A stretch of DNA of 64,000 nucleotides from Novosphingobium decolorationis (GCF_018417475.1 NZ_CP054856.1:2635001-2699000); one strand, 5' to 3'; shown: positions 25,484 through 41,693, counted from the stretch's first letter. Translations and numbers: made by a program. The notes: generated by a model from the sequence alone, not told the origin.

Positions 25484-26740
25484 ATGAGCACACGCCCGCC
25501 CCGCATCCTGCACGTGCTGGACCATTCGCTGCCCCTGCAAAGCGGCTACACCTTCCGCACCCGTGCGATCCTGAAGGCACAGCAGGCGATGGGCTACGAG
25601 GTGCGCGGCGTCACGGGGCTGCGCCACAAGGCCGGAGACACCCCAGGTGACACGGCGCCTGAAGAGGCCGATGGCCTGCTCTTCCACCGCACCCCCGGGA
25701 CCGCCAAGGGCCCGCCGGTCTGGCGCGAGGCGCGCGAAATCGCCCGCTTCCACACCGGGATCGAGGCCGCGATCGCGGCCTGGCGCCCGGACATCCTCCA
25801 CGCCCATTCGCCCGCGCTGTGCGGCGCCGCGGCGCTGCGGGCCGCCCGGCGCCACGCGCTCCCCCTCGTCTACGAGATCCGGGCCTTCTGGGAAGACGCC
25901 GCGGTAGGCAACGGCACGGGTCGCGAAGGCTCGATCAAGTACCGGCTGACCCGCGGCCTTGAAAACCATGTTGTTGCCCGCGCCGATGCAGTGGTGACGA
26001 TCTGCGAGGGCCTGCGCGCTGATCTTGCCGGGCGCGGCGTGCCCGCCGACAAGATCACGGTCATGCCCAACGGCGTGGATCTCGACCTCTTCGGGACGCC
26101 TGCGCCGCGCGACGAGGCACTGGCCCGGACGCTTGGCTTCCAGCGCGCGGACGGGCGGCCATGCCCCGTCATCGGTTTCATCGGCAGCTTCTACGATTAC
26201 GAGGGGCTCGACGACCTCATCGCGGCCATGCCCGCCCTGCTCGCCCGAGAGCCCGACGCACGCCTCCTGCTGGTCGGCGGGGGCCCGCGTGCCGAGGCGC
26301 TTGGCGCGCAGGCCAAAGAGTCTCCGGCCGCGCACGCAATCCGCTTCGTGGGGCGCGTTCCCCACGCCGAGGTCGAACGCTACTACGCGCTGTGCGATGT
26401 CATGGCCTACCCCCGCAAGCGCAGCCGGCTCACCGACCTCGTCACCCCGCTCAAGCCGCTGGAAGCGATGGCCCAAGGCAAGATCGTCGCGGCCAGTGAC
26501 GTGGGCGGACATCGCGAACTGGTCACCCATGGCGAGACCGGCGTGCTCTTCGCGCCCGATGATCCACAGGATCTGGCGCGCGCGCTTGCCGAACTGCTCG
26601 GCGCGCGCGATAGTTGGGAACGCCTTCGCACCGCGGGCATTGCCCATGTGCGCCGCGCGCACGACTGGTCCGCCAATGCCAGGCGTTATCAAGACGTTTA
26701 CCAAATGCTGTCACCAGTGGTGGCGCAACATGGGCACTAG
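25484..26740 (+). CDS. Exosortase-A-associated glycosyltransferase (GT4)
   Basis: A 418-residue GT-B glycosyltransferase. ILHVLDHSLPLQSGYTFRTR at the N-terminus is the hallmark of the TIGR04063 PEP-CTERM/exosortase-A-associated group. The C-terminal half has the GT4 elements VMPNGVDLDLF, LLVGGGP and LKPLEAMAQGK with the family Glu. It probably adds sugars to the polysaccharide handled by the neighbouring O-ligase, with which it shares a 66-bp divergent promoter region. Neither the exosortase nor a PEP-CTERM protein is in the window. Confidence 0.87.
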   Translation: MSTRPPRILHVLDHSLPLQSGYTFRTRAILKAQQAMGYEVRGVTGLRHKAGDTPGDTAPEEADGLLFHRTPGTAKGPPVWREAREIARFHTGIEAAIAAWRPDILHAHSPALCGAAALRAARRHALPLVYEIRAFWEDAAVGNGTGREGSIKYRLTRGLENHVVARADAVVTICEGLRADLAGRGVPADKITVMPNGVDLDLFGTPAPRDEALARTLGFQRADGRPCPVIGFIGSFYDYEGLDDLIAAMPALLAREPDARLLLVGGGPRAEALGAQAKESPAAHAIRFVGRVPHAEVERYYALCDVMAYPRKRSRLTDLVTPLKPLEAMAQGKIVAASDVGGHRELVTHGETGVLFAPDDPQDLARALAELLGARDSWERLRTAGIAHVRRAHDWSANARRYQDVYQMLSPVVAQHGH

Positions 26741-26795
26741 AACGCGATCGGTTCCGCGATTCCCGGCCCGATAATCACTCCTGGGGGTGTGCGAC

Positions 26796-28808
26796 GTGGC
26801 CGATAAGATGCGCAAGACCAAAGGCGGAAAGCCGCCGATCAGCCAGCATCCGATCTTCCCCGCCATCATCGCGCTGTGGTGCGGCGCGCTGGCGGGGCTG
26901 TGCAGCATCGCGCTGCGCCCCGCCGTGGTCGAGCAGGCGATTCTCGCCACCGGCCTCGACACGCTCGTACCCATGGCCGCGCCGCCGCTGGGGGCCACCT
27001 TCCGCATCGCGCTTGCCCTTGCCATGACCGGGCTCGGCGCCCTTCTTGGCGGATTCCTGGCCCTGCGCATCGTGCGCCCGCGCCCGTCTGCCCGCGCCCA
27101 TGCCCGCGCCCACGTGGATCGCACCGAAATGGCTCGGGACGAAGCCCCCGCCAGCACACGCGCGCCTGCGGGCCGTCGTCGGGCACTGGCCAACATGGAA
27201 CTGGAAACCGCGAGCGCCCAGGAAGCGAGTGCAGAGACCGCCGAGGCCTTGGAAAATAGCGCGCCCGAGGCTCCCAAGGCCCCCGCGCAGTTCGAGACGA
27301 TCGTTGCGCCTGCATCTGCCGCAGCGCCCCTTGAAGAAACCGGACGTGGCGAAATCGCCGAAGGCATCCTCGACATGCGCGAGTTTGATCTCGAGGCCTA
27401 TCTCGACAATGCACAGGCCCCCGCTGCCGAGCCGGACGTGATGCCCGCCCCCCGCGAAGCCGAAGCTGAAGCCCCAGCCGCGACCGCTGTCGCCCCGGAT
27501 GCGCCTGTTGCCCTGGAGTCCAGCGTGTCCCCGTCGCGCCCCATCCCGCCCGAGGCGCAGGTCTTCCGGACAGGCACCCCGTCCGCCTCTGCGCCCGAGG
27601 CCGACGTACCGGCAGCCCCCGGCCAGCGCCTGTTCGACGCCTATTCGCAAGCTATCGCCGCAAGGACCGCGGCCCCTGGCTTCTCGCTGCTCCCGCACAA
27701 GGATGAGGAAATCGACGAAGGCACAGAGACTTTGGACGAGATTCCGACCGTGTCCGAGGCCGTCGCAACGGACGAACTGCGCAGCGCCCAGACCGCTCCG
27801 GCCCAAGCGCCCGATGTGCTGCCCTTCGCCGCAGCCGCCATGGCCGAATTCACCGCAGGCGCAGGCCCGCGCAGCGGCGCCGAGCGCATCGCCGCGCGCG
27901 AACTCGATGAACTCTCGCCGATCGAGCTGCTCGAGCGCCTCGCCCTGGCGATGACGCGCCGCCGCGAGACCGAGGCGCTGGACCCGGCCCCGGAGACATC
28001 GGACGAACCGACCCCGGCGCCGTCCACGAGCGGCCCCGCCATCCCGGAGCCCTATTCGCCGGAAGCCGCCACCGAGGCACCGCCACTACCGACGCCATCG
28101 GCCGCAGAGGAGGCAACACGCCCGCAGGTCGAAGCGCCCGAACCGGCCCCGGTCGCACTGGCCCGCGGCCCCTTCGCCGCGCCGAACTCCGAGGCCACCC
28201 GCGAGCCTGCCACGCACGAGGCGGCACAGACGACTCCCGAAGAGGCGTCCGCCGCAAAGCCGGGCCTGCCCGCCGCCATGCGCGGGATCGACTTCGATGC
28301 CTTCGAGGACGAGGACGACGAGGCGCTGCCTGACTACATCCCGGCCCGCCACATCCGCGCACCTGCGCCCCCGTCTGCACCGGCCCCGTTCGCGGCGCCC
28401 GCCGGTCTTGCCCCCGCAGAGCCCGAGGAAAACGACGCCGAAGAAGAAAGCGTGCTTGAACAGGGCTACTCCTCGCTGCTGGGCCTGTCGCGCCCGAGCG
28501 AAGCTGCGCCGTCCTTCGTGCGCGTCGAGGAACCCGACGACCACGACGAGATCGAACCGGTCGTGATCTTCCCGGGCGAAGAGGCGCGCAGCCAGACCGC
28601 CCGCGCATCGAGCGAGGCTCCGCGTCCCTTCGATGCGGCCCCAGCCGGAGGGTCCGAACCCCTGGCCTTCCCGCGTCAAATGCAGGCCGATGCCTCCCTC
28701 GCGCAGTCCCGCCCCTTCGATGCCCCCGCGCGCGAAGACGCAGAAGAGACCGAGAAGGCCCTGCGCGCGGCCCTCGCCACGCTCCAGCGGATGAGCGGCG
28801 CCGCCTGA
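26796..28808 (+). CDS. Large acidic Pro/Ala-rich membrane-anchored protein, unknown function
   Basis: A 670-residue protein. Two N-terminal membrane helices (about 20-41 and 68-92) are followed by roughly 570 residues rich in Ala, Pro and Glu, probably disordered. Islands of ordered-looking sequence interrupt it: FDLEAYLDNAQ, LSPIELLERLALAMTRRRE, GIDFDAFEDEDDEALPDYIP, EQGYSSLLGLSRP, EPVVIFPGEEARS and a C-terminal helix EKALRAALATLQRM. The GTG at 26796 lies behind GGGGG; a GTG at 26787 and an ATG at 26808 are alternatives. It follows the glycosyltransferase by 55 bp. I recognise no family and infer only a cytoplasmic scaffold-like tail tethered to the inner membrane. Confidence 0.75.
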   Translation: MADKMRKTKGGKPPISQHPIFPAIIALWCGALAGLCSIALRPAVVEQAILATGLDTLVPMAAPPLGATFRIALALAMTGLGALLGGFLALRIVRPRPSARAHARAHVDRTEMARDEAPASTRAPAGRRRALANMELETASAQEASAETAEALENSAPEAPKAPAQFETIVAPASAAAPLEETGRGEIAEGILDMREFDLEAYLDNAQAPAAEPDVMPAPREAEAEAPAATAVAPDAPVALESSVSPSRPIPPEAQVFRTGTPSASAPEADVPAAPGQRLFDAYSQAIAARTAAPGFSLLPHKDEEIDEGTETLDEIPTVSEAVATDELRSAQTAPAQAPDVLPFAAAAMAEFTAGAGPRSGAERIAARELDELSPIELLERLALAMTRRRETEALDPAPETSDEPTPAPSTSGPAIPEPYSPEAATEAPPLPTPSAAEEATRPQVEAPEPAPVALARGPFAAPNSEATREPATHEAAQTTPEEASAAKPGLPAAMRGIDFDAFEDEDDEALPDYIPARHIRAPAPPSAPAPFAAPAGLAPAEPEENDAEEESVLEQGYSSLLGLSRPSEAAPSFVRVEEPDDHDEIEPVVIFPGEEARSQTARASSEAPRPFDAAPAGGSEPLAFPRQMQADASLAQSRPFDAPAREDAEETEKALRAALATLQRMSGAA

Positions 28809-29121
28809 TCGCTGGAGGGGCAGCGGAGGCAATCGCCTGCCTTCTGTTCCCCGAAGCGGGTTCCGCTCCGCGGACACTTGTATCACCAAACCATTGCGAC
28901 AGTTCTCAAACGCTGATTCTTGATAACAAAATGGCCTAAAATCGGCGTCAATTGGAATTTTTCATCCGTCGAGGCCCGAAGTCGGTTGCAAAACCGCCCC
29001 TCAATCTGCATGGGGACCGTGGGGTCACTATGTCGCTCAAGAGCGGCGCTCGATTCGTGCGCGCTGCGCGGGCGAAGCGGGTTTTGCGACCCCTGACAAA
29101 ATGACAGGATGGGTATTATCG
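28809..29121. other. Upstream region of gltB
   Basis: A 313-bp gap without a gene. The part from about 28900 to 28970 is AT-rich (TTGATAACAAAATGG, CTAAAAT, GGAATTTTTC) and probably holds the gltBD promoter. The rest is GC-rich and could be a transcribed leader. I found no known riboswitch motif and no copy of the repeat family. Confidence 0.4.
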
Positions 29122-33762
<4,641 letters not shown>

Positions 33763-33783
33763 GTTCGAAGGAATATAGAAGAC

Positions 33784-35217
<1,434 letters not shown>

Positions 35218-35245
35218 GACAGGGCCACACGGCAACCGAGATACG

Positions 35246-35275
35246 AAGGGGCGTCCGCAAGGGCGCCCCTTTTTT
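35246..35275 (+). terminator. Intrinsic terminator of gltBD
   Basis: AAGGGGCG pairs with CGCCCCTT (35264-35271) and a T-run continues to 35275. It sits 28 bp after the gltD stop. Confidence 0.85.
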
Positions 35276-35476
35276 CATGGCTCCCGAAAGCGTTGCGCGC
35301 GCCCTGTGCGACCTCCTGGCATCTTGCCGGTTCCTGCCCGGCTCCCCCGCAAAGTCGCCTAGGTGCGCCTTGGCGCCCATTTCACCGTGCGCCGTTACCT
35401 CCTCTTCGCGGCAGCCCGGCCACGGGCCGCCTGCAAGGACGCGCGCCGGGATGCGCAGAAGGGATGGAGCGAGACG

Positions 35477-37240
35477 GTGATCAAGGACCAGACCCGGAAG
35501 GCCGGACGCGGGCTCACCACGCTCGTTGCGCTCGCCGTGCTGCTGACCGGCCTTGCCGTCTACATGATCCGCTTTGGCGGTCCGATCGAGCGCAAGCACG
35601 CCCTCCAGAACGAGATGCTGGCCGACATCCTGCCCCCGCCGGCCTTTGTCGTCGAACCCTACCTCCAGGTCACACAGGCCACCGCCAACCCGGGGAAAGC
35701 CCCGCTCGTCCTTGACGAGCTGGAGCGCCTCGAAGGCGAATTCCGCGAACGCCAGGCCTATTGGCAGGAGAACGAGGTGCCTCCCGAAGTGCGCGACCAG
35801 CTGGCCCGCGTGATCCGGGTCGCGGACCATTTCTGGCGCATCGTCGATGGCAAGTTCGCCAAGGCCGCCAAGGGCCGCGACCGGGATGCCATGTACTGGA
35901 TCCAGGAGCGCGAACTCTCCCCCATCTACGACCGCCAACGCCACGAAGTGCTCAAGCTCGTCGCCCTCTCGCGCGCCTTCACCACGGCCGAGATGCGCAC
36001 CGACACCTGGATCACCGCCGCCTGCCTGCTGGCCAGCGCTCTCATAGCGCTGCTGCTGGCGGCCGCCATCCCCTATGCCGCCCGGCTGATCGACCGTAGG
36101 ATCGTCACCCCTCTGGAGAACGCCAGCCGCAGCTTCGGACACCTCGCCTCAGGCGACTTCGACATCGTCATCGAAGGCACCGAGCGGCGCGACGAGTTCG
36201 GTACGATGGCCCGCTCGATGGACGTCTTCCGCCGCGCCGGGATCGAGAAGGCCAGCGCGGACGAGGAACAGCGGCGCGTGGTCGAGAATGTCTCGGTCGG
36301 CCTCCACAAGCTTGCGGGCAAGGACCTCGAATACCGCATCACCGAACCCTTCCCGGAAAGCTACGAGGCGCTGCGCACGAACTTCAACGAGGCCGTCTCC
36401 GCACTGTGCAAGGCCATGGGCACCGTGCGCGTCGGGGCCTCCAGCGTGATGAACGCGATCTCGGAGATTCGCGCGGGCTCGGACGACCTTGCCCAGCGCA
36501 ACCAGCAGCAGGCCGCGAGCCTGGAGGAAACCGCCGCGGCCATGGCGCAAGTGACCGACCGCATCCGCGAATCGGCAGGCACCGCCGCCCAGGCGCAGGA
36601 GGCCATCACCACGGCCCACGACGAGGCCAGCGAAGGCGGCGAAGTGGTCCGCGCCGCCGTCTCCGCGATGTCCGCCATCGAGACCTCGGCCCGCGAGATT
36701 TCGACCATCATCGACCTCATTGATGGTATTGCCTTCCAGACCAATCTCCTGGCCCTCAACGCCGGGGTCGAAGCCGCGCGCGCAGGCGATGCGGGCAAGG
36801 GCTTCGCGGTCGTCGCCAACGAGGTGCGCGATCTCGCCCAGCGTTCGGCCGACGCGGCGCACCAGATCAAGGAGCTCATCACCAAGAGCAGCGCGCAAGT
36901 GGAAGGCGGCGTCGAGCTGGTCGGCGAGACCGGCACCCGGCTCGAGGCCATCCTGGCGCAAGTGAGCGAACTGCGCAGCTTCATCGCGCAGATGGCCACC
37001 TCGGCGCGCCAGCAGGCGAGCGACCTCGATCAGGTCAACACCTCGGTCGGCGAAATGGACCGCATGACCCAGCAGAACGCGGCCATGGTCGAGGAAACGA
37101 CCGCCGCGACCCGAAGCCTGGAAAGCGAAGCGCGCGGCCTCAGCGAACTCATGGCGGGCTTCCGCACCCGCATGCGCGAGGACCGCCCCGAGATCGCGGG
37201 ACAGGGCGAGCCCTTGCGGCGGACCAGCGCGGCGGCCTGA
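35477..37240 (+). CDS. Methyl-accepting chemotaxis protein
   Basis: A 587-residue transmembrane chemoreceptor. TM1 lies near residues 14-32 ([18 protein letters not shown]), a helical periplasmic sensor of about 140 residues follows, TM2 ([20 protein letters not shown]) is near 175-200, then HAMP segments, and the cytoplasmic hairpin tip [19 protein letters not shown]. The GTG at 35477 has GGAG seven bases upstream; the ATG at 35363 lacks one. No CheW-binding pentapeptide for CheR is seen at the C-terminus. The ligand is unknown, and no other chemotaxis gene is in the window. Confidence 0.92.
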   Translation: MIKDQTRKAGRGLTTLVALAVLLTGLAVYMIRFGGPIERKHALQNEMLADILPPPAFVVEPYLQVTQATANPGKAPLVLDELERLEGEFRERQAYWQENEVPPEVRDQLARVIRVADHFWRIVDGKFAKAAKGRDRDAMYWIQERELSPIYDRQRHEVLKLVALSRAFTTAEMRTDTWITAACLLASALIALLLAAAIPYAARLIDRRIVTPLENASRSFGHLASGDFDIVIEGTERRDEFGTMARSMDVFRRAGIEKASADEEQRRVVENVSVGLHKLAGKDLEYRITEPFPESYEALRTNFNEAVSALCKAMGTVRVGASSVMNAISEIRAGSDDLAQRNQQQAASLEETAAAMAQVTDRIRESAGTAAQAQEAITTAHDEASEGGEVVRAAVSAMSAIETSAREISTIIDLIDGIAFQTNLLALNAGVEAARAGDAGKGFAVVANEVRDLAQRSADAAHQIKELITKSSAQVEGGVELVGETGTRLEAILAQVSELRSFIAQMATSARQQASDLDQVNTSVGEMDRMTQQNAAMVEETTAATRSLESEARGLSELMAGFRTRMREDRPEIAGQGEPLRRTSAAA

Positions 37241-37262
37241 GCGGCCAGAAAGAAAGAGATAT

Positions 37263-37376
37263 CCGAGGGCCATCGCCCTCGGGCTCCCCGAACGGTCGAC
37301 CTCACCTTGCGCACGCCAGATTGGCTGAGAAAGGTGAGGTTGCCGATTCCGGGGTCAAGGGGCGATGGCCCCTTAA
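37263..37376 (+). repeat. Intergenic palindromic element, copy E
   Basis: A 114-bp forward copy with the clearest internal symmetry. Hairpin P is at 37263-37282, central arms GACCTCACCTT and AAGGTGAGGT pair around GCC...GGC, and hairpin Q is at 37355-37376 (one end mismatch, TTAA for TTGA). It lies between the convergent chemoreceptor and catalase genes. Confidence 0.88.
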
Positions 37377-37398
37377 GATAAGAATTCTACTTCGTCGC

Positions 37399-38943
37399 TT
37401 ACTCCGCGTGCGCCTTCACGGTGTCGGGCGCCGTATTCACCTCTTCGGCGTCGGTCGCGGTCTCGCTCGTGATCGGCACTGCGTTCACGTCGCTGTCGAG
37501 TTCCTCGCAGGCCTTGCGCACGCCGGCCGCATAGTCGGGGTGGACCTTCTCCAGGACCGCGAACCAGCGTTCCTTCACGCCCTTCGAGCACGGCCCCATG
37601 GCCTGCGCGTAGTTGGTGTAGAGGCGCTGCTTCTGCTCGTCGGTGAACATCTCATAGAGCGCGCGGGGCTGCGTGAAGTCGTCCATCTCCTGCGGGTTGC
37701 CATAGCGATCCATGTCCCCGTCGATCCGCAGCGGCGGCTCCTGCGCGCCCGCATCGGCGACCGGCCCATCGTACTGGTTGGGCTCGTAGTAGGCGTCCGG
37801 GTTGCCGAAGTCGTTGGTGAAGAAGCGCATCGCGCCGTCCTTGTGATAATGATTCACCTTGGCGGCCTTGGCGGCGTTGGCGGGCAGCGCCTCGTAGTGC
37901 GTGCCAAGGCGGTAGCGGTGCGCATCGGCATAGGAGAACACGCGTGCCTGCAGCATCTTGTCGGGCGAGAACGAGATCCCCGGCACGATGTTCGAGGGGC
38001 TGAACGCCGCGTTCTCGACCATCTGGAAGTAGTTGTCCGGGTTCTGGTTCATCTCCAGGACGCCCACCTCGATCAGCGGGTAGTCGCCGTGGGGCCAGAC
38101 CTTGGTGAGGTCGAAGGGGTTGTAGGGCGTCTTGAGCGCGTCTTCCTCGGGCATGACCTGGATGTAGAGCGTCCACTTGGGGTACTCGCCCTTCTCGACC
38201 GCGTTGTAGAGGTCCTCCTGATAGGATTCGCGCGTCTTTCCGATCAGCTTCTCGGCCTCGGCGTTGGTGTAGAACTTGTGTCCCTGCTGGGTCTTGAAGT
38301 GGAACTTCACCCAGAAGCGTTCGCCAGCCGCGTTCCACATCGAGAAGGTGTGGCTGCCATAGCCGTTCATGTGCATCGGGTTCTTGGGGATGCCGCGGTC
38401 CGACATCAGGATCGTCACCTGGTGCACGCTCTCGGGCTGGGCGGCCCAGAAGTCGAACATGGCCTCGGGGCTGCGCAGGTTGGTGCGCGGATGGCGCTTC
38501 TGCGTGTGGATGAAGTCCGGGAACTTGTAGGCATCGCGCACGAAGAAGACCGGCGTGTTGTTGCCCACCATGTCCCAGTTGCCGTCCTCGGTGTAGAACT
38601 TGAGGGAGAAGCCGCGCACGTCGCGTTCGGCATCGGCCGCGCCCGCCTCACCCGCGACGGTCGACCAGCGTGAAAGCACCTCGGTCTGCTTTCCCACCTC
38701 GGAAAACATCTTCGCGCAGGTGTACTTCGTGATGTCCTTGGTCACCGTGAAAGTGCCCTGCAGGCCCCAGCCCTTGGCGTGGACAGTGCGCTCGGGGATG
38801 CGCTCGCGGTTCTGGTGGGCGAGCTTCTCCAGGAGCTGGTAGTCCTGCATCAGCACCGGCCCGCGCGTGCCCGCGGTCAGCGAGTTCTCGTTGGAAGGAA
38901 CAGGGGCACCGGCGCTGGTGGTCAGGGTGGGCTTGTCGGCCAT
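37399..38943 (-). CDS. katA: Heme catalase
   Basis: A 514-residue monofunctional catalase that dismutates hydrogen peroxide. The distal His is in [10 protein letters not shown], the Asn in [11 protein letters not shown], and the proximal heme-ligand Tyr in [14 protein letters not shown]. The size fits the small-subunit clade. The GWGLQGTF after the distal histidine differs from the more usual GAGAFG. A 24-residue extension after the catalase-related C-terminal helices is acidic and Thr-rich. It lies 100 bp downstream of ung on the same strand. No OxyR gene or obvious OxyR box is adjacent. Confidence 0.96.
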   Translation of the reverse strand: MADKPTLTTSAGAPVPSNENSLTAGTRGPVLMQDYQLLEKLAHQNRERIPERTVHAKGWGLQGTFTVTKDITKYTCAKMFSEVGKQTEVLSRWSTVAGEAGAADAERDVRGFSLKFYTEDGNWDMVGNNTPVFFVRDAYKFPDFIHTQKRHPRTNLRSPEAMFDFWAAQPESVHQVTILMSDRGIPKNPMHMNGYGSHTFSMWNAAGERFWVKFHFKTQQGHKFYTNAEAEKLIGKTRESYQEDLYNAVEKGEYPKWTLYIQVMPEEDALKTPYNPFDLTKVWPHGDYPLIEVGVLEMNQNPDNYFQMVENAAFSPSNIVPGISFSPDKMLQARVFSYADAHRYRLGTHYEALPANAAKAAKVNHYHKDGAMRFFTNDFGNPDAYYEPNQYDGPVADAGAQEPPLRIDGDMDRYGNPQEMDDFTQPRALYEMFTDEQKQRLYTNYAQAMGPCSKGVKERWFAVLEKVHPDYAAGVRKACEELDSDVNAVPITSETATDAEEVNTAPDTVKAHAE

Positions 38944-39043
38944 GGATGGGTCCTCTCGGCGATTGGGGGTTCGCCAAGAAGAATGCGTCAGGCCCGCAAG
39001 TGGTTGCCGCAGGGCTTGCGATCAGCCTGATCGGCTGTGTCTA

Positions 39044-39760
39044 TCAGACGCAGCCCCAATCGATCGGCTGACGCCCGTTCTCTTCCAGAAAGGCGTTGGT
39101 ACGGCTGAAATGCCCGCATCCCAGGAACCCGCGGTGCGCCGAGAGCGGACTGGGATGCGGCGCCTGCAGGATGAGGTGCTGACTTTGCATGAGCCCCGGC
39201 ACCCGCTGCGCCTTCTTCTGCGCATGCGAACCCCACAGCAGGAACACGCACGGCTCGCGCCGCCCCGCAACCGCGGCCACGGCGGCATCGGTGATCGCCT
39301 CCCAACCCCGCTTCTGGTGCGAACCGGCCTGCCCCGCCTCGACCGTCAGGGCGTTGTTGAGGAGCAGCACACCCTGGCGAGCCCAGCCTTCAAGGTTGCC
39401 GTGCCCGGGCGCCGTCACACCGCAGTCGCTAGCCAGTTCCTTGTAGATGTTGACCAGCGAGGGGGGCACGCGCACGCCCCTCTGCACCGAAAAGGCCAGC
39501 CCGTGCGCCTGTCCCGGACCGTGATAAGGGTCCTGCCCCAGGATCACGACCTTGACCGCATCGAGCGGGGTCAGTTCCAATGCGCGCAGGCGGCTGCCGC
39601 GCGGGGGATAGATGGTCTTGCCACCCGCCTCCTCGGCATGCAGCCAGGCGCCCAGACGGCGCGCCTCGGGAGCTTCCAGAACCGGGGCAAGCGCGGCGCG
39701 CCAGCTTTCCGGCACCGCCTCGGCGCCTTCGGCACCGGCGTGGCTGTCCGATCCGCTCAT
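39044..39760 (-). CDS. ung: Uracil-DNA glycosylase
   Basis: A 238-residue family-1 UDG that removes uracil from DNA. It has the water-activating GQDPYHGPGQAHGLAFSV, LLLNNALTVEAG, and the C-terminal HPSPLSAHRGF with the catalytic His and Leu loop. The ATG at 39760 has GGAGGAA upstream and removes 21 residues of a longer open frame. It is divergent from the RNase D-like gene, and a separate katA gene follows. Confidence 0.96.
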   Translation of the reverse strand: MSGSDSHAGAEGAEAVPESWRAALAPVLEAPEARRLGAWLHAEEAGGKTIYPPRGSRLRALELTPLDAVKVVILGQDPYHGPGQAHGLAFSVQRGVRVPPSLVNIYKELASDCGVTAPGHGNLEGWARQGVLLLNNALTVEAGQAGSHQKRGWEAITDAAVAAVAGRREPCVFLLWGSHAQKKAQRVPGLMQSQHLILQAPHPSPLSAHRGFLGCGHFSRTNAFLEENGRQPIDWGCV

Positions 39761-39843
39761 CGCAAATTTCCTCCGCGCCCGGCAACAAGGTGGGCTTGCG
39801 CCCATTGCGCAACCGACCGGCAATCCCTAAGCACTTTCGCATC

Positions 39844-40467
39844 ATGGCTGTCTATCTCCACGAAGAAGATCTCCCCGAGGGCGTCCTGGCGCCGGGGCCC
39901 GTTGCCGTCGACACCGAGACGATGGGACTCATCACCCGCCGCGACCGCCTGTGCGTGGTCCAGATTTCCGATGGCGGAGGCGATGAGCATCTCGTCCGCT
40001 TCGCGCCGGGCAGCGACTATGCCGCGCCCAACCTGAAGGCGGTGCTGGCCGATCCGGCGCGCCTCAAGCTCTACCATTTCGCGCGCTTCGACCTCGCCGC
40101 GATGGAGCACTACATGGGCGTGATGGCTGCGCCTGTGTTCTGCACCAAGATCGCGAGCAAGCTGGTGCGCACCTACACCGACCGCCACGGCCTCAAGGAC
40201 CTGGTGCGCGAACTTCTCGGCAAGGAAGTGTCCAAGCAGCAGCAGTCGAGCGACTGGGGTGCGCCGGACCTGTCCGACCCGCAGAAGGAATATGCAGCCT
40301 CCGACGTTCGTCACCTCCACGCGATGCACACCATCCTGGTCGAGCGCCTCGCCCGCGAGGGCCGCACCGAGATGGCCCAGGCCTGCTTCGATTTCCTTCC
40401 CGCCCGCGCGCGTCTCGACCTCGCCGGGTGGCCTGACCACGACATTTTCAGCCACCAAGCGGCCTGA
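39844..40467 (+). CDS. Ribonuclease D-like 3'-5' exonuclease
   Basis: A 207-residue, single DEDDy exonuclease domain. VDTETMGL supplies the Asp/Glu pair, HFARFDLAAM the second Asp, and YAASDVRHL the Tyr and last Asp. The HRDC domains of true RNase D are absent, as in the short RNase D homologues upstream of lptC in many Alphaproteobacteria. It likely trims RNA 3' ends. The start follows the ung gene divergently and lptC begins 21 bp after its stop. Confidence 0.9.
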   Translation: MAVYLHEEDLPEGVLAPGPVAVDTETMGLITRRDRLCVVQISDGGGDEHLVRFAPGSDYAAPNLKAVLADPARLKLYHFARFDLAAMEHYMGVMAAPVFCTKIASKLVRTYTDRHGLKDLVRELLGKEVSKQQQSSDWGAPDLSDPQKEYAASDVRHLHAMHTILVERLAREGRTEMAQACFDFLPARARLDLAGWPDHDIFSHQAA

Positions 40468-40488
40468 CGCTGCAGGAACCACGCGCCC

Positions 40489-41139
40489 ATGTCTGAGGAA
40501 GCCAGACAGATCCGCAACCGCCGCCGGCACCTTGCCGCGCCCGGCGGCTCGCACGACCGCCTGGTGGGTTTCCTGATAAAGGCCCTGCCGGCCGCGATCG
40601 GCGTGGTCGCTGCGGTGATGATCCTCGTGCCCCTCAGCCCGCGCGGCGAAGTCAGCTTCCTGCTTGATCGCAACAAGGTCGAGGTCACCGAAAACCGCCT
40701 CTCGGTCGACGACGCCGCCTACAGCGGCAAAGACGACCGGGGGCGCGCCTTCACCGTCACGGCAGGCACGGCCGTTCAGGAAAGCGCGGCCAGTCCCATC
40801 GTCGAGATGTTCGACCTCGCCGCCCAGCTTGCACTCAGCGACGGGCCCGGCAAGATCGTCGCCCCGCGCGGGCGCTACAACTACGACGAGGACCTGCTCG
40901 ACGTCGATGGACCTGTCGATTTCGCCGCGAGCGATGGCTACCACATGACCGCGAACAACGTCTCGGTCGATATCGCATCCAAGCTCGCCCATGGCTCCGG
41001 CGGCGTCGAAGGTCGGGTGCCCAGCGGCACCTTCAAGGCCGAGACCATGCAGGCCGACCTCGAAGCGCGCACCGTAACCCTTGAAGGCAATGCCAAGCTG
41101 CGGATGACCCCCGGCAGCAAGCTGGAGATACCCCAATGA
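40489..41139 (+). CDS. lptC: LPS export protein LptC
   Basis: A 216-residue bitopic inner-membrane protein. A basic cytoplasmic start, one helix near residues 27-47 (LIKALPAAIGVVAAVMIL) and a periplasmic beta-jellyroll (RGEVSFLLDRNKVEV, RGRYNYDEDLLDVDGPVDF). It passes LPS from LptBFG to LptA. The final ATG of lptA overlaps its stop, so the two are coupled. This pairing confirms the assignment, since LptC is poorly conserved in sequence. Confidence 0.9.
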   Translation: MSEEARQIRNRRRHLAAPGGSHDRLVGFLIKALPAAIGVVAAVMILVPLSPRGEVSFLLDRNKVEVTENRLSVDDAAYSGKDDRGRAFTVTAGTAVQESAASPIVEMFDLAAQLALSDGPGKIVAPRGRYNYDEDLLDVDGPVDFAASDGYHMTANNVSVDIASKLAHGSGGVEGRVPSGTFKAETMQADLEARTVTLEGNAKLRMTPGSKLEIPQ

Positions 41140-41657
41140 CGTCCGTTCGCCTGCCCTCCCTTGCGCTGCGTTCGGCCCTTGCCCTCGCGCTCCTGGCAAC
41201 TGGCGGCCTTGTCGCCTCCCAGCGGATCGGGGCGCAGGCCCTCGAAGGCCACAACACCGACGCCCCTGTCGACTTCTCGGCCGACAAGATCGAGCTGCAG
41301 GACCGGGAGGACCGCGTCGTGCTCACCGGCAATGTCGACATCCGCCAGGCCGGCCTGACGCTGAAGGCCGCGCGCACCGTGGTCAATTTCACCAACGCCG
41401 ACCGCCTCGAGGTCCAGCGCATCACCGCAACCGGCGGTGTACGTGTGACCCGGCGCGACGAAGTCGCCACCGGCGACGTGGCCGTCTACGACTTCAACAA
41501 ACGCATCATCACCATGGTCGGCAACGCCTCGCTCAAACGCGGCAGCACCGATACGCTGCGCGGCGGTCGTTTCGTGGTCGATCTCAAGACCGGCGTCTCC
41601 TCGGCCTCGGGCGGGCGCGTCAAGGGCACCTTCAACGTACCCAAATCCTCCAACTGA
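41136..41657 (+). CDS. lptA: LPS transport periplasmic protein LptA
   Basis: A 173-residue periplasmic bridge protein. It has a Sec signal peptide (about residues 1-33, ending before QALEGH) and an OstA-like jellyroll: DKIELQDREDRVVLTGNVDI, VRVTRRDEVATGDVAVYDF and RGGRFVVDLKTG. It carries LPS to LptD. The ATG overlaps the lptC stop (ATGA). Most Alphaproteobacteria follow with lptB; here a strong terminator follows instead, so lptB must be elsewhere or missing from this locus. Confidence 0.92.
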   Translation: MTSVRLPSLALRSALALALLATGGLVASQRIGAQALEGHNTDAPVDFSADKIELQDREDRVVLTGNVDIRQAGLTLKAARTVVNFTNADRLEVQRITATGGVRVTRRDEVATGDVAVYDFNKRIITMVGNASLKRGSTDTLRGGRFVVDLKTGVSSASGGRVKGTFNVPKSSN

Positions 41658-41693
41658 TCCTGGCCGGCACCTTCGCCGGCACCCTCGCCGACA

